A program made the translations under genes and the position numbers. Positions 6,975 through 18,513 of a stretch of DNA of 64,000 nt are shown one piece after another. The notes under the pieces are model-generated. The model was not told where the DNA came from. It searched no databases and was given only the letters and a program-made list of their open reading frames with translations. Every line of letters starts with the position of its first letter. Position 1 is the stretch's first letter. This stretch comes from Onishia taeanensis (GTDB lineage Bacteria > Pseudomonadota > Gammaproteobacteria > Pseudomonadales > Halomonadaceae). The DNA lies in assembly GCF_900100755.1 (NCBI RefSeq), contig NZ_FNCI01000013.1:44829-108828 (forward strand), given 5' to 3'.

Positions 6975-9725
6975 ATGCATCAGGTGCGGACGACCTGCCC
7001 CTACTGCGGCGTCGGCTGTGGTGTCGTGGCCGATATAGCGGATGGGATCATGACTTCGGTCGACGGCGACCGAGAACACCCCGCCAACTTCGGCCGGCTC
7101 TGCGTCAAGGGCTCGGCGCTACACGAGACGCTGGGCGAGCCGGGACGGCTGACCCGGCCTCGGGTCGATGGTCGTGAGGTCGACTGGGACGCGGCGTTGG
7201 ATACCGTGGCGGAAAGGCTTACTGCCACTCGCCAGGCGCATGGCGATGAGGCGGTGGCGGCCTACCTGTCCGGTCAACTGCTGACCGAGGATTACTATGT
7301 GGCCAACAAGCTCTTCAAGGGCTTCCTTGGCACCCCGCATCTGGATACCAACTCGCGGCTGTGCATGGCGTCGGCAGTGGCCGGCTACAAACGTTCCTTC
7401 GGCGCCGATGCCGTGCCCAGCAACTACGAGGATCTGGAAGAGGCGGAGCTGGTGGTGCTGGTGGGCTCGAATCTGGCCTGGAACCATCCGGTCATCTACC
7501 AGCGCCTGCGCACCGCCAAGGCTCGCAATCCGCTGATGCGGGTGGTGGTGATCGACCCTCGGGTCACCGACAGCTGCGAGATAGCCGATCTCTACCTGGG
7601 CCTGGCGCCGGGCAGCGATGCACGCCTGTTCAACGGCTTGCTGGCCTTCATGGCGGACAAGGGACGCCTCGATCGCGTCTACCTGGAAGGCCACGCCGAT
7701 GGCCTGGACGAGGCGCTGGCCGCTGCCCGGGAAGGCGACGCCTCGGTGGAGGCGGTGGCCGCTGCCCGGGAAGGCGACGCCTCGGTGGAGGCGGTGGCCA
7801 TCGATTGTGATCTCGACCCCGAGGCGTTGCAGACCTTCTACTACTGGTTCGCCAGCCAACTGCACGTGGTCACCCTCTATTCCCAGGGCATCAACCAGTC
7901 GAGCAGCGGCACCGACAAGTGCAACGCCATCATCAACTGCCACCTGGCCGGCGGCAAGATTGGCCTGCCGGGTGCCGGCCCTTTCTCGATCACCGGCCAG
8001 CCCAATGCCATGGGCGGGCGCGAGGTCGGCGGACTGGCCAACCAGTTGGCCGCTCATATGGACTATGACACCCCCGGCGCCCTCGATCGGGTCACGCGCT
8101 TCTGGGCCACCGAGTCTCTAACGCCGACCCTGCCGGAGGGGCCCGGCCACAAGGCGGTGGCGCTGTTCGAGGCCATCGAACGCGGCGAGGTGCAGGCGCT
8201 ATGGGTGATGGCCACCAATCCGGCCGTCAGCCTGCCGGAGGCCAACCGGGTGCGCGCGGCGCTGGCCAAGTGCCCGCTGGTGATCGTCTCCGAGTGCATG
8301 GCCAATACCGATCTGATCGCCTATGCCGACATCGTGCTGCCGGCGTCTTCCTGGTCGGAGAAGGATGGCACGGTCACCAACTCCGAGCGTTGCATCTCGC
8401 GCCAGCGCGGCATGCTGCCGCCTCCCGGCGAGGCTCGCCACGACTGGTGGATCATCAGCCAGGTAGCAAAGCGCCTGGGGTATGGCGAAGCCTTCGACTA
8501 CAGCCATCCCGCCGAGATCTTCGATGAGCACGCCCGCCTTTCCGGTTTCGAGAATGACGCGGCCGCGCGCGGCAAGGGCTTTCGTCTGTTCGACATCTCG
8601 GGTCTGGCCGGGCTCGATCGCGACGGCTACGACGCCTTGGCGCCGATCCAGTGGCCGGTCAATGCCGCCGCGCCCAAGGGCACCGCCCGCCTGTTCGAGG
8701 ATGGGCGCTTCGCCACGCCGAGCGGGCGGGCCCGCTTGCTGCCGGTGCGCCCACGGGGACCGGCTCAGGCGCTCGATGACACCCGCCCCCTGCGGCTCAA
8801 CACCGGCCGGGTGCGCGATCAGTGGCACACCATGACCCGCACCGGTCGTGCTCCGCGGCTCATGAACCATCGTGCCGAGCCTTTTATAGAGGTGCATCCC
8901 GAGGATGCGCTGGCGGCAGGCCTCGGCGACCAGCAACTGGCGCGGCTCAGTGGTGCCGACGGTGACTACCTGGGGCGGGTTCGGCTTGCCAAGGGCCAGC
9001 GGCGTGGCGAGGTCTTCGTGCCCATGCACTGGACCGATCAATTCAGCAAGAGGGCCCGCATGGGCGGACTGCTCAGTGCCCACCTCGATCCATTCTCCGG
9101 CCAGCCGGAATCCAAGCATGGCGCCGTAGCGCTGGACCCGCTTCAGCTTTGCTGGGAGGCCACACTGCTGGTGGCCGCCGACCTGACTGCCGAGGCCGCC
9201 TGGCGAGACGAAGCCACCTATTGGTCGCGTATCCCGCTGGCCCATGGCGAGCGCTGGCAGCTCGCCGGTGGCGAGACTGACAAGGGGGCTGCCGATCTCG
9301 ACGACTGGCTGGCGCGGCTATCGGCCTGGCTGCCGGTGGCGCCGACCCTGTGGTGCTCCGACCCGACGAGCGGCCGGCTGCGTGCTGCGGGAGTCGCCGA
9401 TGGTCGTCTGCGCTGGTGGTTAATGGTGGGTCCGCCAGCGGAGTTGCCGGGGCTTTCCTGGTTGGACGAGCGCCTCGCCGAGGCAGCACGTGGGGATTGC
9501 CTCACCGATGACGCGCGGCGGCGACTGCTGGCCGGCTGCGCCAGCGGCGAGGCCGATGCCGGCCCGCTGGTCTGCAGCTGTCATCAGGTCGGTCAGAAAT
9601 CCATCGTCGCGGCCATTCAGGACGGGGATGCCAGTGTCGAGGCATTGGGTGCCCGGCTCGCCTGCGGCACCCAATGCGGCAGCTGCATTCCCGAACTCAA
9701 ATCCCTTATCGAAGAAAGTGCCTAA
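6975..9725 (+). CDS. nasA: Assimilatory nitrate reductase catalytic subunit
   Basis: This 916-residue molybdenum enzyme reduces nitrate to nitrite in the cytoplasm. Residues C8, C11, C15 and C43 form the N-terminal [4Fe-4S] site (CPYCGVGC). C130 in TNSRLCMASAV is the likely molybdenum ligand of a bis-MGD oxidoreductase. The C terminus carries an extra BFD-like [2Fe-2S] domain (LVCSCHQVGQ with later CGTQCGSC), as in proteobacterial NasA. The open frame extends back to an ATG at 6840, but that lies inside the leader RNA. The ATG at 6975 follows AAGGAGAG and puts CPYCG where the family has it. Residues around 250-275 hold an exact 13-residue duplication. It is followed 12 bases later by the siroheme methyltransferase. 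Confidence 0.95.
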   Translation: MHQVRTTCPYCGVGCGVVADIADGIMTSVDGDREHPANFGRLCVKGSALHETLGEPGRLTRPRVDGREVDWDAALDTVAERLTATRQAHGDEAVAAYLSGQLLTEDYYVANKLFKGFLGTPHLDTNSRLCMASAVAGYKRSFGADAVPSNYEDLEEAELVVLVGSNLAWNHPVIYQRLRTAKARNPLMRVVVIDPRVTDSCEIADLYLGLAPGSDARLFNGLLAFMADKGRLDRVYLEGHADGLDEALAAAREGDASVEAVAAAREGDASVEAVAIDCDLDPEALQTFYYWFASQLHVVTLYSQGINQSSSGTDKCNAIINCHLAGGKIGLPGAGPFSITGQPNAMGGREVGGLANQLAAHMDYDTPGALDRVTRFWATESLTPTLPEGPGHKAVALFEAIERGEVQALWVMATNPAVSLPEANRVRAALAKCPLVIVSECMANTDLIAYADIVLPASSWSEKDGTVTNSERCISRQRGMLPPPGEARHDWWIISQVAKRLGYGEAFDYSHPAEIFDEHARLSGFENDAAARGKGFRLFDISGLAGLDRDGYDALAPIQWPVNAAAPKGTARLFEDGRFATPSGRARLLPVRPRGPAQALDDTRPLRLNTGRVRDQWHTMTRTGRAPRLMNHRAEPFIEVHPEDALAAGLGDQQLARLSGADGDYLGRVRLAKGQRRGEVFVPMHWTDQFSKRARMGGLLSAHLDPFSGQPESKHGAVALDPLQLCWEATLLVAADLTAEAAWRDEATYWSRIPLAHGERWQLAGGETDKGAADLDDWLARLSAWLPVAPTLWCSDPTSGRLRAAGVADGRLRWWLMVGPPAELPGLSWLDERLAEAARGDCLTDDARRRLLAGCASGEADAGPLVCSCHQVGQKSIVAAIQDGDASVEALGARLACGTQCGSCIPELKSLIEESA
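7720..7797 (+). repeat. Exact 39-bp in-frame duplication inside nasA
   Basis: Bases 7720-7758 and 7759-7797 are identical, giving two adjacent 13-residue copies reading AAREGDASVEAV plus one Ala. The frame is kept, so NasA should still be made with a longer surface loop before the DCDLDPEAL helix. It looks like a recent slippage or recombination event. Confidence 0.93.
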
Positions 9726-9737
9726 CAGGAGCCTGTC

Positions 9738-10703
9738 ATGCGGACGTTGACAAGAAGCGGGAAAAACAAGCCCTTTGAGGCCATGAGCGTGCTGGTTCGC
9801 CTGGGTCATGCCCTGTCTCGGGCTATTTCACGGGCCATGCCACGGGGAATATTGAGAGAGCCGCTGGGCACCGTAGGCCCGGCGGTCGATGCCCTTGGCA
9901 CGCGATACAACACGGTGGCTGGTCGCTGTCGCGCCGGCACGGTGTATCTGGTCGGCGCCGGCAGCGGCGATTGCGAGCTCTTGACCCTGAAGGCCGCGCG
10001 GCTACTTCAAGAGGCCGATGCGGTGGTCTACGACCGCCTGATCGGCGACGACGTTCTGGCGCTGATTCCACCTCGCCGGGAGCGCTATTACGTCGGCAAG
10101 GCCCGAGGCCAGCACAGCGTGCCCCAGGCCGAGATCGGCGCGCTACTGGTACGACTGGCCCAGGAAGGCAAATCGGTGGTGCGTCTGAAGGGGGGTGATC
10201 CCGGCGTCTTCGGGCGCATGGGCGAAGAGCTTGCGGAACTCGGCGCCGCCCAGGTACCCGCCGAGATCGTGCCCGGCATTACCGCGGCTTCGGCGGCCGC
10301 CGCCAGCCTTGGCATTCCGCTCACCGACCGGGCCCATGCCCAGCAGCTGCGGTTGGTCACCGCCCAGCTGTGTCGCGAGGGCGGCGAGCCGGACTGGGCA
10401 TCGCTTGCCCGCCGCGACGAGACCCTGGTGTTCTACATGGGGCTATCGAAGGTTGAGGCGATCTGCGCCGGGCTGCGCGGTGCCGGGCTTCCCGATGACT
10501 GGCCGATCATGCTGGTTGCTAATGCCAGCCTGCCCGAGCAGGCGGCTCTTACCGGCACCCTGGCCGACATGCCCGGGCGTCTCGCGGCATCGCCGTTGCC
10601 GTCGCCGTGCCTGATCGTGGTGGGCAGCGTGGTCGGCATGGTCGAGCACTCACCGGTGGCCTTGGCAGACCAATACCCGCCGTTTGGACATCGCCGACCA
10701 TGA
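9738..10703 (+). CDS. cobA: Uroporphyrinogen-III C-methyltransferase (siroheme synthesis)
   Basis: This 321-residue SUMT methylates uroporphyrinogen III to precorrin-2, the first step toward siroheme, the cofactor of NirB. Family motifs are clear: VYLVGAGSGDCELLTLKA (where Pro is more usual than S and C after the glycines), VVRLKGGDPGVFGR and EIVPGITAASAAAASLGIP. About 60 N-terminal residues before the catalytic fold have no recognised function. The ATG at 9738 follows AGGAG, though starts near 9783 are possible. There is no CysG-type dehydrogenase/ferrochelatase half, so those steps must be encoded elsewhere. It sits 12 bases after nasA and is surely cotranscribed, so cofactor supply follows nitrate induction. 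Confidence 0.88.
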   Translation: MRTLTRSGKNKPFEAMSVLVRLGHALSRAISRAMPRGILREPLGTVGPAVDALGTRYNTVAGRCRAGTVYLVGAGSGDCELLTLKAARLLQEADAVVYDRLIGDDVLALIPPRRERYYVGKARGQHSVPQAEIGALLVRLAQEGKSVVRLKGGDPGVFGRMGEELAELGAAQVPAEIVPGITAASAAAASLGIPLTDRAHAQQLRLVTAQLCREGGEPDWASLARRDETLVFYMGLSKVEAICAGLRGAGLPDDWPIMLVANASLPEQAALTGTLADMPGRLAASPLPSPCLIVVGSVVGMVEHSPVALADQYPPFGHRRP

Positions 10704-11139
10704 CGCAGGCAATGAGGTTGGCGTCGCAGGTGTCGGAGAAAGGTGCCGCTGATTGTTGAGTGGCAGATATGCGCAGGGGGCGTAGACGGCGCTTCATTTT
10801 TTGATATGGATCAATGTTGCCATCTTGTTGTTTTCCTTACTCGTGACCTTTTCGGTCTAAAAAACCGTATTTTTGGATCTATAAGGTATATGTCACCCCC
10901 TTGTATTTTTTATTTAACTGTAATTATTAAAAAGCATAGATTTTTGAGCCTTTTTTTATGGTAATTACAGATGATTTTTCTTTTTGGCCGTAGGCTTCGG
11001 GCGGTGAAAGCATTTGGCTGATCTGCCGATGAGTCATCGATGTAGGGCGGGTGGCGACAAGGAATAAAGCGACCCGAAAAAAGAATTCAAGCTCAATAAC
11101 CTCGAGCAAAGCCCAAGATTTCAAGAAGAGTGATTGTTG
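10704..11139. other. AT-rich gene-free region between cobA and the chemoreceptor
   Basis: No credible gene is present. The stretch is markedly AT-rich compared with its neighbours. It holds a perfect FNR/Anr box (10801-10814) and a nine-base inverted repeat CTGTAATTA (10918-10926) / TAATTACAG (10962-10970) 35 bases apart. No convincing terminator for the nasA-cobA transcript was found. Confidence 0.6.
10801..10814. promoter_or_regulatory. FNR/Anr-type binding site
   Basis: TTGATATGGATCAA is a perfect TTGAT-N4-ATCAA palindrome, the consensus for FNR/Anr/Dnr oxygen or NO regulators. The only downstream gene on the plus strand is the chemoreceptor, whose start codon is about 330 bases away. No good -10 is placed for a classical class II promoter, so the target is uncertain. 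Confidence 0.6.
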
Positions 11140-13128
11140 ATGAAGAATTTACTCAACCGCATAACCATGGGGCGAAAGTTCGTGCTGACGCTGGCACTTC
11201 CTTTGCTTGCCATGGCTTACTTTGCGATCAGCGGTATCGTCGAACGCCAGCAAATGGCCACTAGCATGAAGCATCTTCAGTCGCTTACTGCCATGGCGCA
11301 GCAGGCTGGCGACCTCGTGCATCAGCTTCAGCGTGAGCGGGGTATGACGGCAGGCTTTCTAGGCAGTGAGGGGAAAATTTTTGGCGGGAAGCTGCGTGAG
11401 CAGCGACAGTCTACCGACTTTCAGGCCAAGGCCTTTGAGCGTCACGTTGAAGGGTTGAGTGATGACAACCTAGGCACTGAAATGCTGGATCATATTGGTG
11501 CCATTCGCCAACAGCTGACATCCATAGACGGGCTGCGTCAAAGCGTGGACGGGTTTACGGTGCCCACTGGCGAGGTCATCGCGAACTATACCAATCTCAA
11601 TGCCGATCTGATGGAAGTGGTCGCCATGATGAGCCATGCCACTCAGCAAGCGAGTGTCTCTCGTCGTCTTGGCGCTTACTATAATCTGTTGAAAGCCAAG
11701 GATCTCGCCGGTATCGAGAGAGCTGTATTGTCGAGTGCCTTCGGCGCCGATCAAATAAGCCCGGCGACGTTTCAGCGCTTCTTGAGCCTGATCGGCAAAG
11801 AACAAGCATTTTTAGCGAGTTTTCGCGCCATGGCTGAAGATGCCATGAGTCAACGCCTCGATGACGCCTTGTCCGGGCCTGATATCGAGCGATTAAAGGA
11901 GCTGCGTGAGTTGGTCATGCAGCGTGCTGACCAGGGTGGCTTCGGTGTCGACCCTGAGCAATGGTTCGAATGGCAGACGGTCAAGCTTGGCCGCCTGAAG
12001 GCCGTGGAGGATGCCGTGGCCGAGGATGTGTTGGCCACCACCGGCGATCTGTATGAAACGGCGCGCAATGATTTGCTGCGGTATGTCGTGATTGCCCTCC
12101 TGGCCTTTGGCTTGGCGACACTGTTGGCAACGCTGATCGTGCGAAGTATCACTGTGCCTCTCAAGCATGCGCTTGCCAGCATCCAATCGCGGGGTGGCGA
12201 CTTGACCCTGCGCCTGGATGTGACAGGTAGCGATGAGCTGTCGCAACTCTATCGAGCCTTCAATGAATCCACTGCTAGTACCGAGCAGTTGGTGGCGAAT
12301 ACCAAGCAGACGGCGATGAGTGTGAAAGTGGCGAGCGGCGAAATCGCCAAAGGGAATCAGGACTTGGCCCAGCGTACCGAGGAGCAGTCAGCCTCGTTGG
12401 TGGAAACCGCATCAAGCATGGAGCAAATGACCGCTACCGTGCATCAGACCACCGACAATGCCCGTGAAGCACAGAAAGTGTCTGACGAAGTGGCTGAACA
12501 GGCACGGCAGGCCAGCCAAGTGGCGACTCAGGCGCGTGCGGCGATGACTCAGCTTCACGAGGCGAATCAGCAGGTCGCCAGTATCATTTCCACCATCGAT
12601 AATATTGCCTTTCAGACTAACCTGCTGGCACTCAATGCATCGGTTGAGGCGGCACGCGCGGGTGAGCATGGACGTGGCTTTGCCGTGGTGGCCGCTGAAG
12701 TTCGCAATCTGGCGAGTCGGAGTGCCAGTGAAGCCGACCATATCCGCAAGCTGATCGACAACAACGTGGCCAAGGTCAATGAAGGCGACACCTTGGTCAC
12801 CAATACCAGCGATACACTGGAAGCTATCGCCGATCGAGTGAAGCAGATGGCTGGGCTGGTAGCCGAGATTACGGCGGCAACCACGGAAGAATCCTCTGGC
12901 ATCGAGCAAATCAATCAAGCCATGACGCAACTCGAGGAAGTGACGCAGCATAACGCTGCACTGGTGGAGCAGATGGCGGCGGCGAGCAAGTCGCTGGATG
13001 AACAGTCCGATGACTTGGGCGAAACGATCGGTCGATTCAAGGTCAGCCCTGACCTGGAGCAAGGCATGAGCCGTCAGGAGAGCAGGCCTATGCTCGTGAG
13101 CAATCGACAAACAGAAGAGGCGTTCTGA
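11140..13128 (+). CDS. Methyl-accepting chemotaxis protein with NIT-type sensor domain
   Basis: This is a 662-residue membrane chemoreceptor. A first membrane helix spans about residues 12-32, a periplasmic region runs to about 305, a second helix lies at about 308-330 ([19 protein letters not shown]), then HAMP, then the signalling hairpin with the conserved tip [18 protein letters not shown]. The periplasmic part begins [17 protein letters not shown] and continues with a [10 protein letters not shown] segment, which fits the NIT (nitrate/nitrite sensing) domain found in receptors such as NasR. Nitrate as ligand is inferred from this and from the neighbouring nas genes. A TTG at 11134 opens the frame, but the ATG at 11140 with AAGAAGAG ahead is the better start. 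No CheR-binding pentapeptide is seen. Confidence 0.85.
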   Translation: MKNLLNRITMGRKFVLTLALPLLAMAYFAISGIVERQQMATSMKHLQSLTAMAQQAGDLVHQLQRERGMTAGFLGSEGKIFGGKLREQRQSTDFQAKAFERHVEGLSDDNLGTEMLDHIGAIRQQLTSIDGLRQSVDGFTVPTGEVIANYTNLNADLMEVVAMMSHATQQASVSRRLGAYYNLLKAKDLAGIERAVLSSAFGADQISPATFQRFLSLIGKEQAFLASFRAMAEDAMSQRLDDALSGPDIERLKELRELVMQRADQGGFGVDPEQWFEWQTVKLGRLKAVEDAVAEDVLATTGDLYETARNDLLRYVVIALLAFGLATLLATLIVRSITVPLKHALASIQSRGGDLTLRLDVTGSDELSQLYRAFNESTASTEQLVANTKQTAMSVKVASGEIAKGNQDLAQRTEEQSASLVETASSMEQMTATVHQTTDNAREAQKVSDEVAEQARQASQVATQARAAMTQLHEANQQVASIISTIDNIAFQTNLLALNASVEAARAGEHGRGFAVVAAEVRNLASRSASEADHIRKLIDNNVAKVNEGDTLVTNTSDTLEAIADRVKQMAGLVAEITAATTEESSGIEQINQAMTQLEEVTQHNAALVEQMAAASKSLDEQSDDLGETIGRFKVSPDLEQGMSRQESRPMLVSNRQTEEAF

Positions 13129-13453
13129 TCACGCTCGACTAACTACCCCGGTGTTCTGTGGCTAGGCCACGTCATCCCACCTCTAGCGCTGATGAGCCAC
13201 GTCGGTCTGTTTCTCGACTGACGTGGCTTTTTTCATATGTCGGCTTATGTCGTGCTCACCAAACGAGTTTTTTCGCGCTTTGTCGTGGTGATAAGTACGT
13301 TCTGGATGAGCGCTCACTCCCCGGCTGCCGAGAATGCTGCGCAAATGGCCATGACTTGAGCCATATCATTCTCTGAACGAGCGTTTTCAACTAGCTTTGA
13401 GACATCGGCGTTCATTCGTGGCACGCCGCCACGCTTGCTCGGAGTCCGGCCAG
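13129..13453. other. Gene-free stretch between chemoreceptor and cbpA
   Basis: It contains the terminator at 13196-13233; nothing else is recognised. A 72-codon open frame at 13158-13376 runs through the terminator and is not credible. Confidence 0.6.
13196..13233 (+). terminator. Rho-independent terminator after the chemoreceptor gene
   Basis: GCCACGTCGGTC (13196-13207) pairs with GACTGACGTGGC (13216-13227) with a single mismatch, followed by six T residues. Confidence 0.88.
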
Positions 13454-14387
13454 TTGGAATTCAAGGATTACTATCAGACGCTCGGGGTAGCCAAGACCGC
13501 TACCGCCGAGGAGATCAAGAAGGCCTATCGCAAGCTGGCCCGCAAGTACCACCCCGATGTCAGCAAGGAGCCAGATGCCGAGGATCGCATGCAGGCGATC
13601 AACGAGGCCAAAGAGGTGCTGGGGGATCCCGAGAAGCGCGCTGCCTATGACCAACTGGGCCAGAACTATCGGGCCGGTCAGGATTTCAGGCCGCCACCGG
13701 ACTGGGATGCGGGCTTCGAATTCACCGGCCGCGGCTTCGACGGGGCTGAGGCGGACGAATTCAGCGACTTCTTTGCCAACCTGTTCGGTCAGGCCGGACG
13801 CCGCAGGCAACACGGCCAGGGGTACCGCATGCGCGGCGAGGACCGCCACGCCAAGGTGGTGATCGACCTGGCCGATGCCTATCAGGGTGCGACGCGCACC
13901 ATCAGCCTGCAGGTGCCCGAAATGGATGCTCAGGGCCGGGTAGTGACCCGTCAGCACAGCCTCAGTGTCAAGATTCCCAAGGGCGTCAAGGAAGGCCAGC
14001 ACATTCGCCTGACCGGGCAGGGTAGCCCGGGCATGGGCGGCGGTCCGCCGGGCGATCTGTTTCTGGAAATCCACTTTCACCCCGACCAGGCGTTTCGCGT
14101 CGAGGGCCGCGATGTCTACGCCAGTGTGCCGGTGACACCTTGGGAGGCGGCTTTGGGCGCCAGCATCGAAACACCTACGCCCGCAGGGCCGGTCAGGCTC
14201 AAGGTGCCTGCTGGCTCGCAGAGTGGGCGTCGACTACGGCTAAAGGGACGCGGCATTCCTGGGCAGGAGCCAGGCGATCTCTATGTGGAACTCACGGTGG
14301 TGCTGCCGCCGGCGGATACCGACAAGGCCCGCGAGCTTTACGCCACCATGGCACGGGAGCTCGATTTCGATCCGAGGAGGGCAGGTC

Positions 14388-14401
<14 letters not shown>
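13454..14401 (+). CDS. cbpA: DnaJ-class co-chaperone CbpA
   Basis: This 315-residue Hsp40 has an N-terminal J domain with the HPD motif (KYHPDVS), a Gly/Phe-rich linker and two C-terminal beta domains (substrate binding at IPKGVKEGQHIRL, then RLRLKGRGIPG). It has no zinc finger, as for CbpA rather than DnaJ. The frame stretches back to 13397, but the TTG at 13454 gives the canonical start MEFKDYYQTLGV and is preceded by GGAG at nine bases, so I chose it despite the rare start codon. CbpA stimulates DnaK. It overlaps cbpM by 14 bases, and cbpM overlaps atpD by four. Confidence 0.92.
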
Positions 14402-16677
<2,276 letters not shown>

Positions 16678-16685
<8 letters not shown>

Positions 16686-17082
16686 GGCACCGAAGCATGG
16701 CAGCGACAAGGGCAAGCCGAGCCTCTCCGAGCAGGTCGGGGCCAAGGCGGCGCGCAAGCTCAAGGCTCGCCGCCACAGAAGCCAGGGCGTCTGGTTCGGG
16801 CTTGGCATGATGGGGTTGATCGGCTGGTCGGTGGTGGTGCCGACCCTGGCTGGCGCGATGATTGGAGTATGGCTCGACAAGCGTCATCCGGGGCCGCCGT
16901 CCTGGACATTGACGCTACTGCTGGTCGGGTTGGTGATTGGCTGCTGGAATGCCTGGCACTGGGTGTCCAAGGAAGACCGGGCCATCCACGATGCGCAGCG
17001 CAACGGCGATGAGGATGAGCCCAGGCCCCAGACAGAGGCTAAGCCCCCACCGGGTAATAGCGAGGAGCAGCGGCGTGACTGA
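16678..17082 (+). CDS. atpQ: N-type ATPase assembly protein AtpQ (AtpI-like)
   Basis: This 134-residue protein has a basic N terminus, two membrane helices (about residues 37-62 and 75-97) separated by a short loop with DKRHPGPPSW, and an acidic/proline tail. Position and topology match AtpQ, the AtpI-related membrane protein present only in N-ATPase operons and thought to help c-ring assembly. It overlaps atpR by eight bases. Confidence 0.85.
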
Positions 17083-17431
17083 GCGATTCAACGCTTTTGG
17101 CCCGATAGTATACGAGGCGCTGTGGGCCTGGGCTCCGGCGTGGCTGGCGGGCCTGGCGCTTGGCGCCTTCTTCTTCGGAGGGCTCTACTGGACCGTTCGC
17201 CACGGGCTCGTCTCGACGCGGCCGGCACGGTGGTTTGTGATCAGTCTCGCGGTGCGCCTGGTGGTGACTCTCTATGGCTTCTATCTGGTGGCCGGTGATC
17301 AGTGGCCGCGGTTGCTGGCCTGCCTGGTCGGTTTTCTGATCGCCCGCGTGGCGGTCACCTGGCTCACCCGAGGGCCCCGCTCAGCGAATGCCGCCCCGGC
17401 CAAGGAGGCCCGTCATGCGCCTGAGCCCTGA
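17075..17431 (+). CDS. atpR: N-type ATPase subunit AtpR
   Basis: This 118-residue membrane protein has three predicted helices (about residues 15-38, 50-70 and 75-92). The arginine-bearing helix WFVISLAVRLVVTLYGFYLV is characteristic of AtpR, which is proposed to interact with the c subunit through conserved arginines. The open frame runs back into atpQ, but GTG at 17075, preceded by GAGGAG, is the sensible start. Confidence 0.83.
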   Translation: MTERFNAFGPIVYEALWAWAPAWLAGLALGAFFFGGLYWTVRHGLVSTRPARWFVISLAVRLVVTLYGFYLVAGDQWPRLLACLVGFLIARVAVTWLTRGPRSANAAPAKEARHAPEP

Positions 17432-18131
17432 TGAGATCATCTTCTGGCAGTTCGGCATGCTCAAGCTCAATGCCACCATCCTCTACACTTGGGGACTGAT
17501 GCTGGTGCTGGTGATCGGCGCTTGGCTGATTACCCGCCGGCTATCGAGCGGCCATCAGCGTTCGCGCTGGCAGAACCTGCTGGAAATCATCGTCACCGGT
17601 ATCATGGGCCAGATCCGCGACGTGGGCCTCGATCAGCCGCGCCATTATATCGGCTTCATCGGCACCCTCTTTCTGTTCGTGGCCGCGGCGAGTCTCGCCA
17701 CCATCTTGCCGGGCTATGAGCCGCCGACCGGCTCGCTGTCGACCACCGTGGCCCTGGCACTGACGGTATTCGTCGCGGTGCCGTTCTTCGGTATTGCCGA
17801 GCAGGGCCTCGGCGGCTATCTGCGCTCCTACACGCAGCCGACGGTGGTAATGCTGCCCTTCAACATCATCAGCGAGCTGTCGCGGACCCTGGCACTGGCG
17901 GTGCGCCTGTTCGGCAACATGATGAGCGGCACCCTGATCATCGCGATTCTGCTCTCCATCACGCCCTTCCTGTTCCCGATCATCATGAACTTGCTGGGTC
18001 TGCTCACCGGCATGGTGCAGGCGTATATCTTCAGCATCCTGGCCACCGTCTACATCGCGGCGGCCACCCGCACGCGAAAACCCGAACCCAAGGTCGCCGC
18101 GCCGGCCGACGACCAGCCCCCGCCGGAATAG
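17415..18131 (+). CDS. atpB: N-type ATPase Fo subunit a
   Basis: This 238-residue subunit a of the membrane sector provides the ion half-channels. The functional arginine lies in SRTLALAVRLFGNMMSG, as in all a subunits. Five or six membrane helices are visible. The start at 17415 follows AAGGAGG and lies 17 bases inside the end of atpR. The C-terminal tail is Pro/Glu rich. Confidence 0.93.
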   Translation: MRLSPDEIIFWQFGMLKLNATILYTWGLMLVLVIGAWLITRRLSSGHQRSRWQNLLEIIVTGIMGQIRDVGLDQPRHYIGFIGTLFLFVAAASLATILPGYEPPTGSLSTTVALALTVFVAVPFFGIAEQGLGGYLRSYTQPTVVMLPFNIISELSRTLALAVRLFGNMMSGTLIIAILLSITPFLFPIIMNLLGLLTGMVQAYIFSILATVYIAAATRTRKPEPKVAAPADDQPPPE

Positions 18132-18228
18132 TCGCGGCTATGCCAAAACGGGCCCTGTGCTTTTGCGCCTCTGATCGCTTTTATGCAATGCGCCTCGCTA
18201 CGGATCAAAACGCCTCACGGAGACTTCT

Positions 18229-18510
18229 ATGGACAGCATGACGCTCATCGCGGTGATCTCGATCTTCACCGCCGGCATTACCACCGGCATTGGCACCATG
18301 GGACCGGCGTTCAGCGAGGGGAGGGCGGTCGCGACTGCCCTGACGTCACTGGCCCAGCAGCCGGACGCCTCGGCCACCATTACCCGCACCCTGTTCGTTG
18401 GCCTGGCAATGATCGAGTCCACCGCCATCTACTGCTTCGTGGTCTCGATGATCTTGATCTTCGCCAACCCCTTCTGGAATCACGCCATTACGCTGGGCTC
18501 GGGGTCCTGA
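18229..18510 (+). CDS. atpE: N-type ATPase Fo subunit c
   Basis: This 93-residue two-helix c subunit forms the rotor ring. Helix 2 carries E63 in MIESTAIY, the pattern ExS/T...Y associated with sodium-binding rings; helix 1 has E30 where sodium-type c subunits have Gln, so the site has two carboxylates. I recall that the related Burkholderia pseudomallei N-type ring was reported as proton-specific, so the coupling ion should not be read off from the motif. The loop is AQQPDAS. It is preceded by a 97-base gap, the only real gap in the operon, which may tune c-subunit dose. Confidence 0.93.
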   Translation: MDSMTLIAVISIFTAGITTGIGTMGPAFSEGRAVATALTSLAQQPDASATITRTLFVGLAMIESTAIYCFVVSMILIFANPFWNHAITLGSGS

Positions 18511-18513
18511 GTC

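Noticed and set aside
13158..13376. 72-codon open frame after the chemoreceptor
   Set aside because: It contains the terminator hairpin, has no ribosome site and no recognisable protein features.
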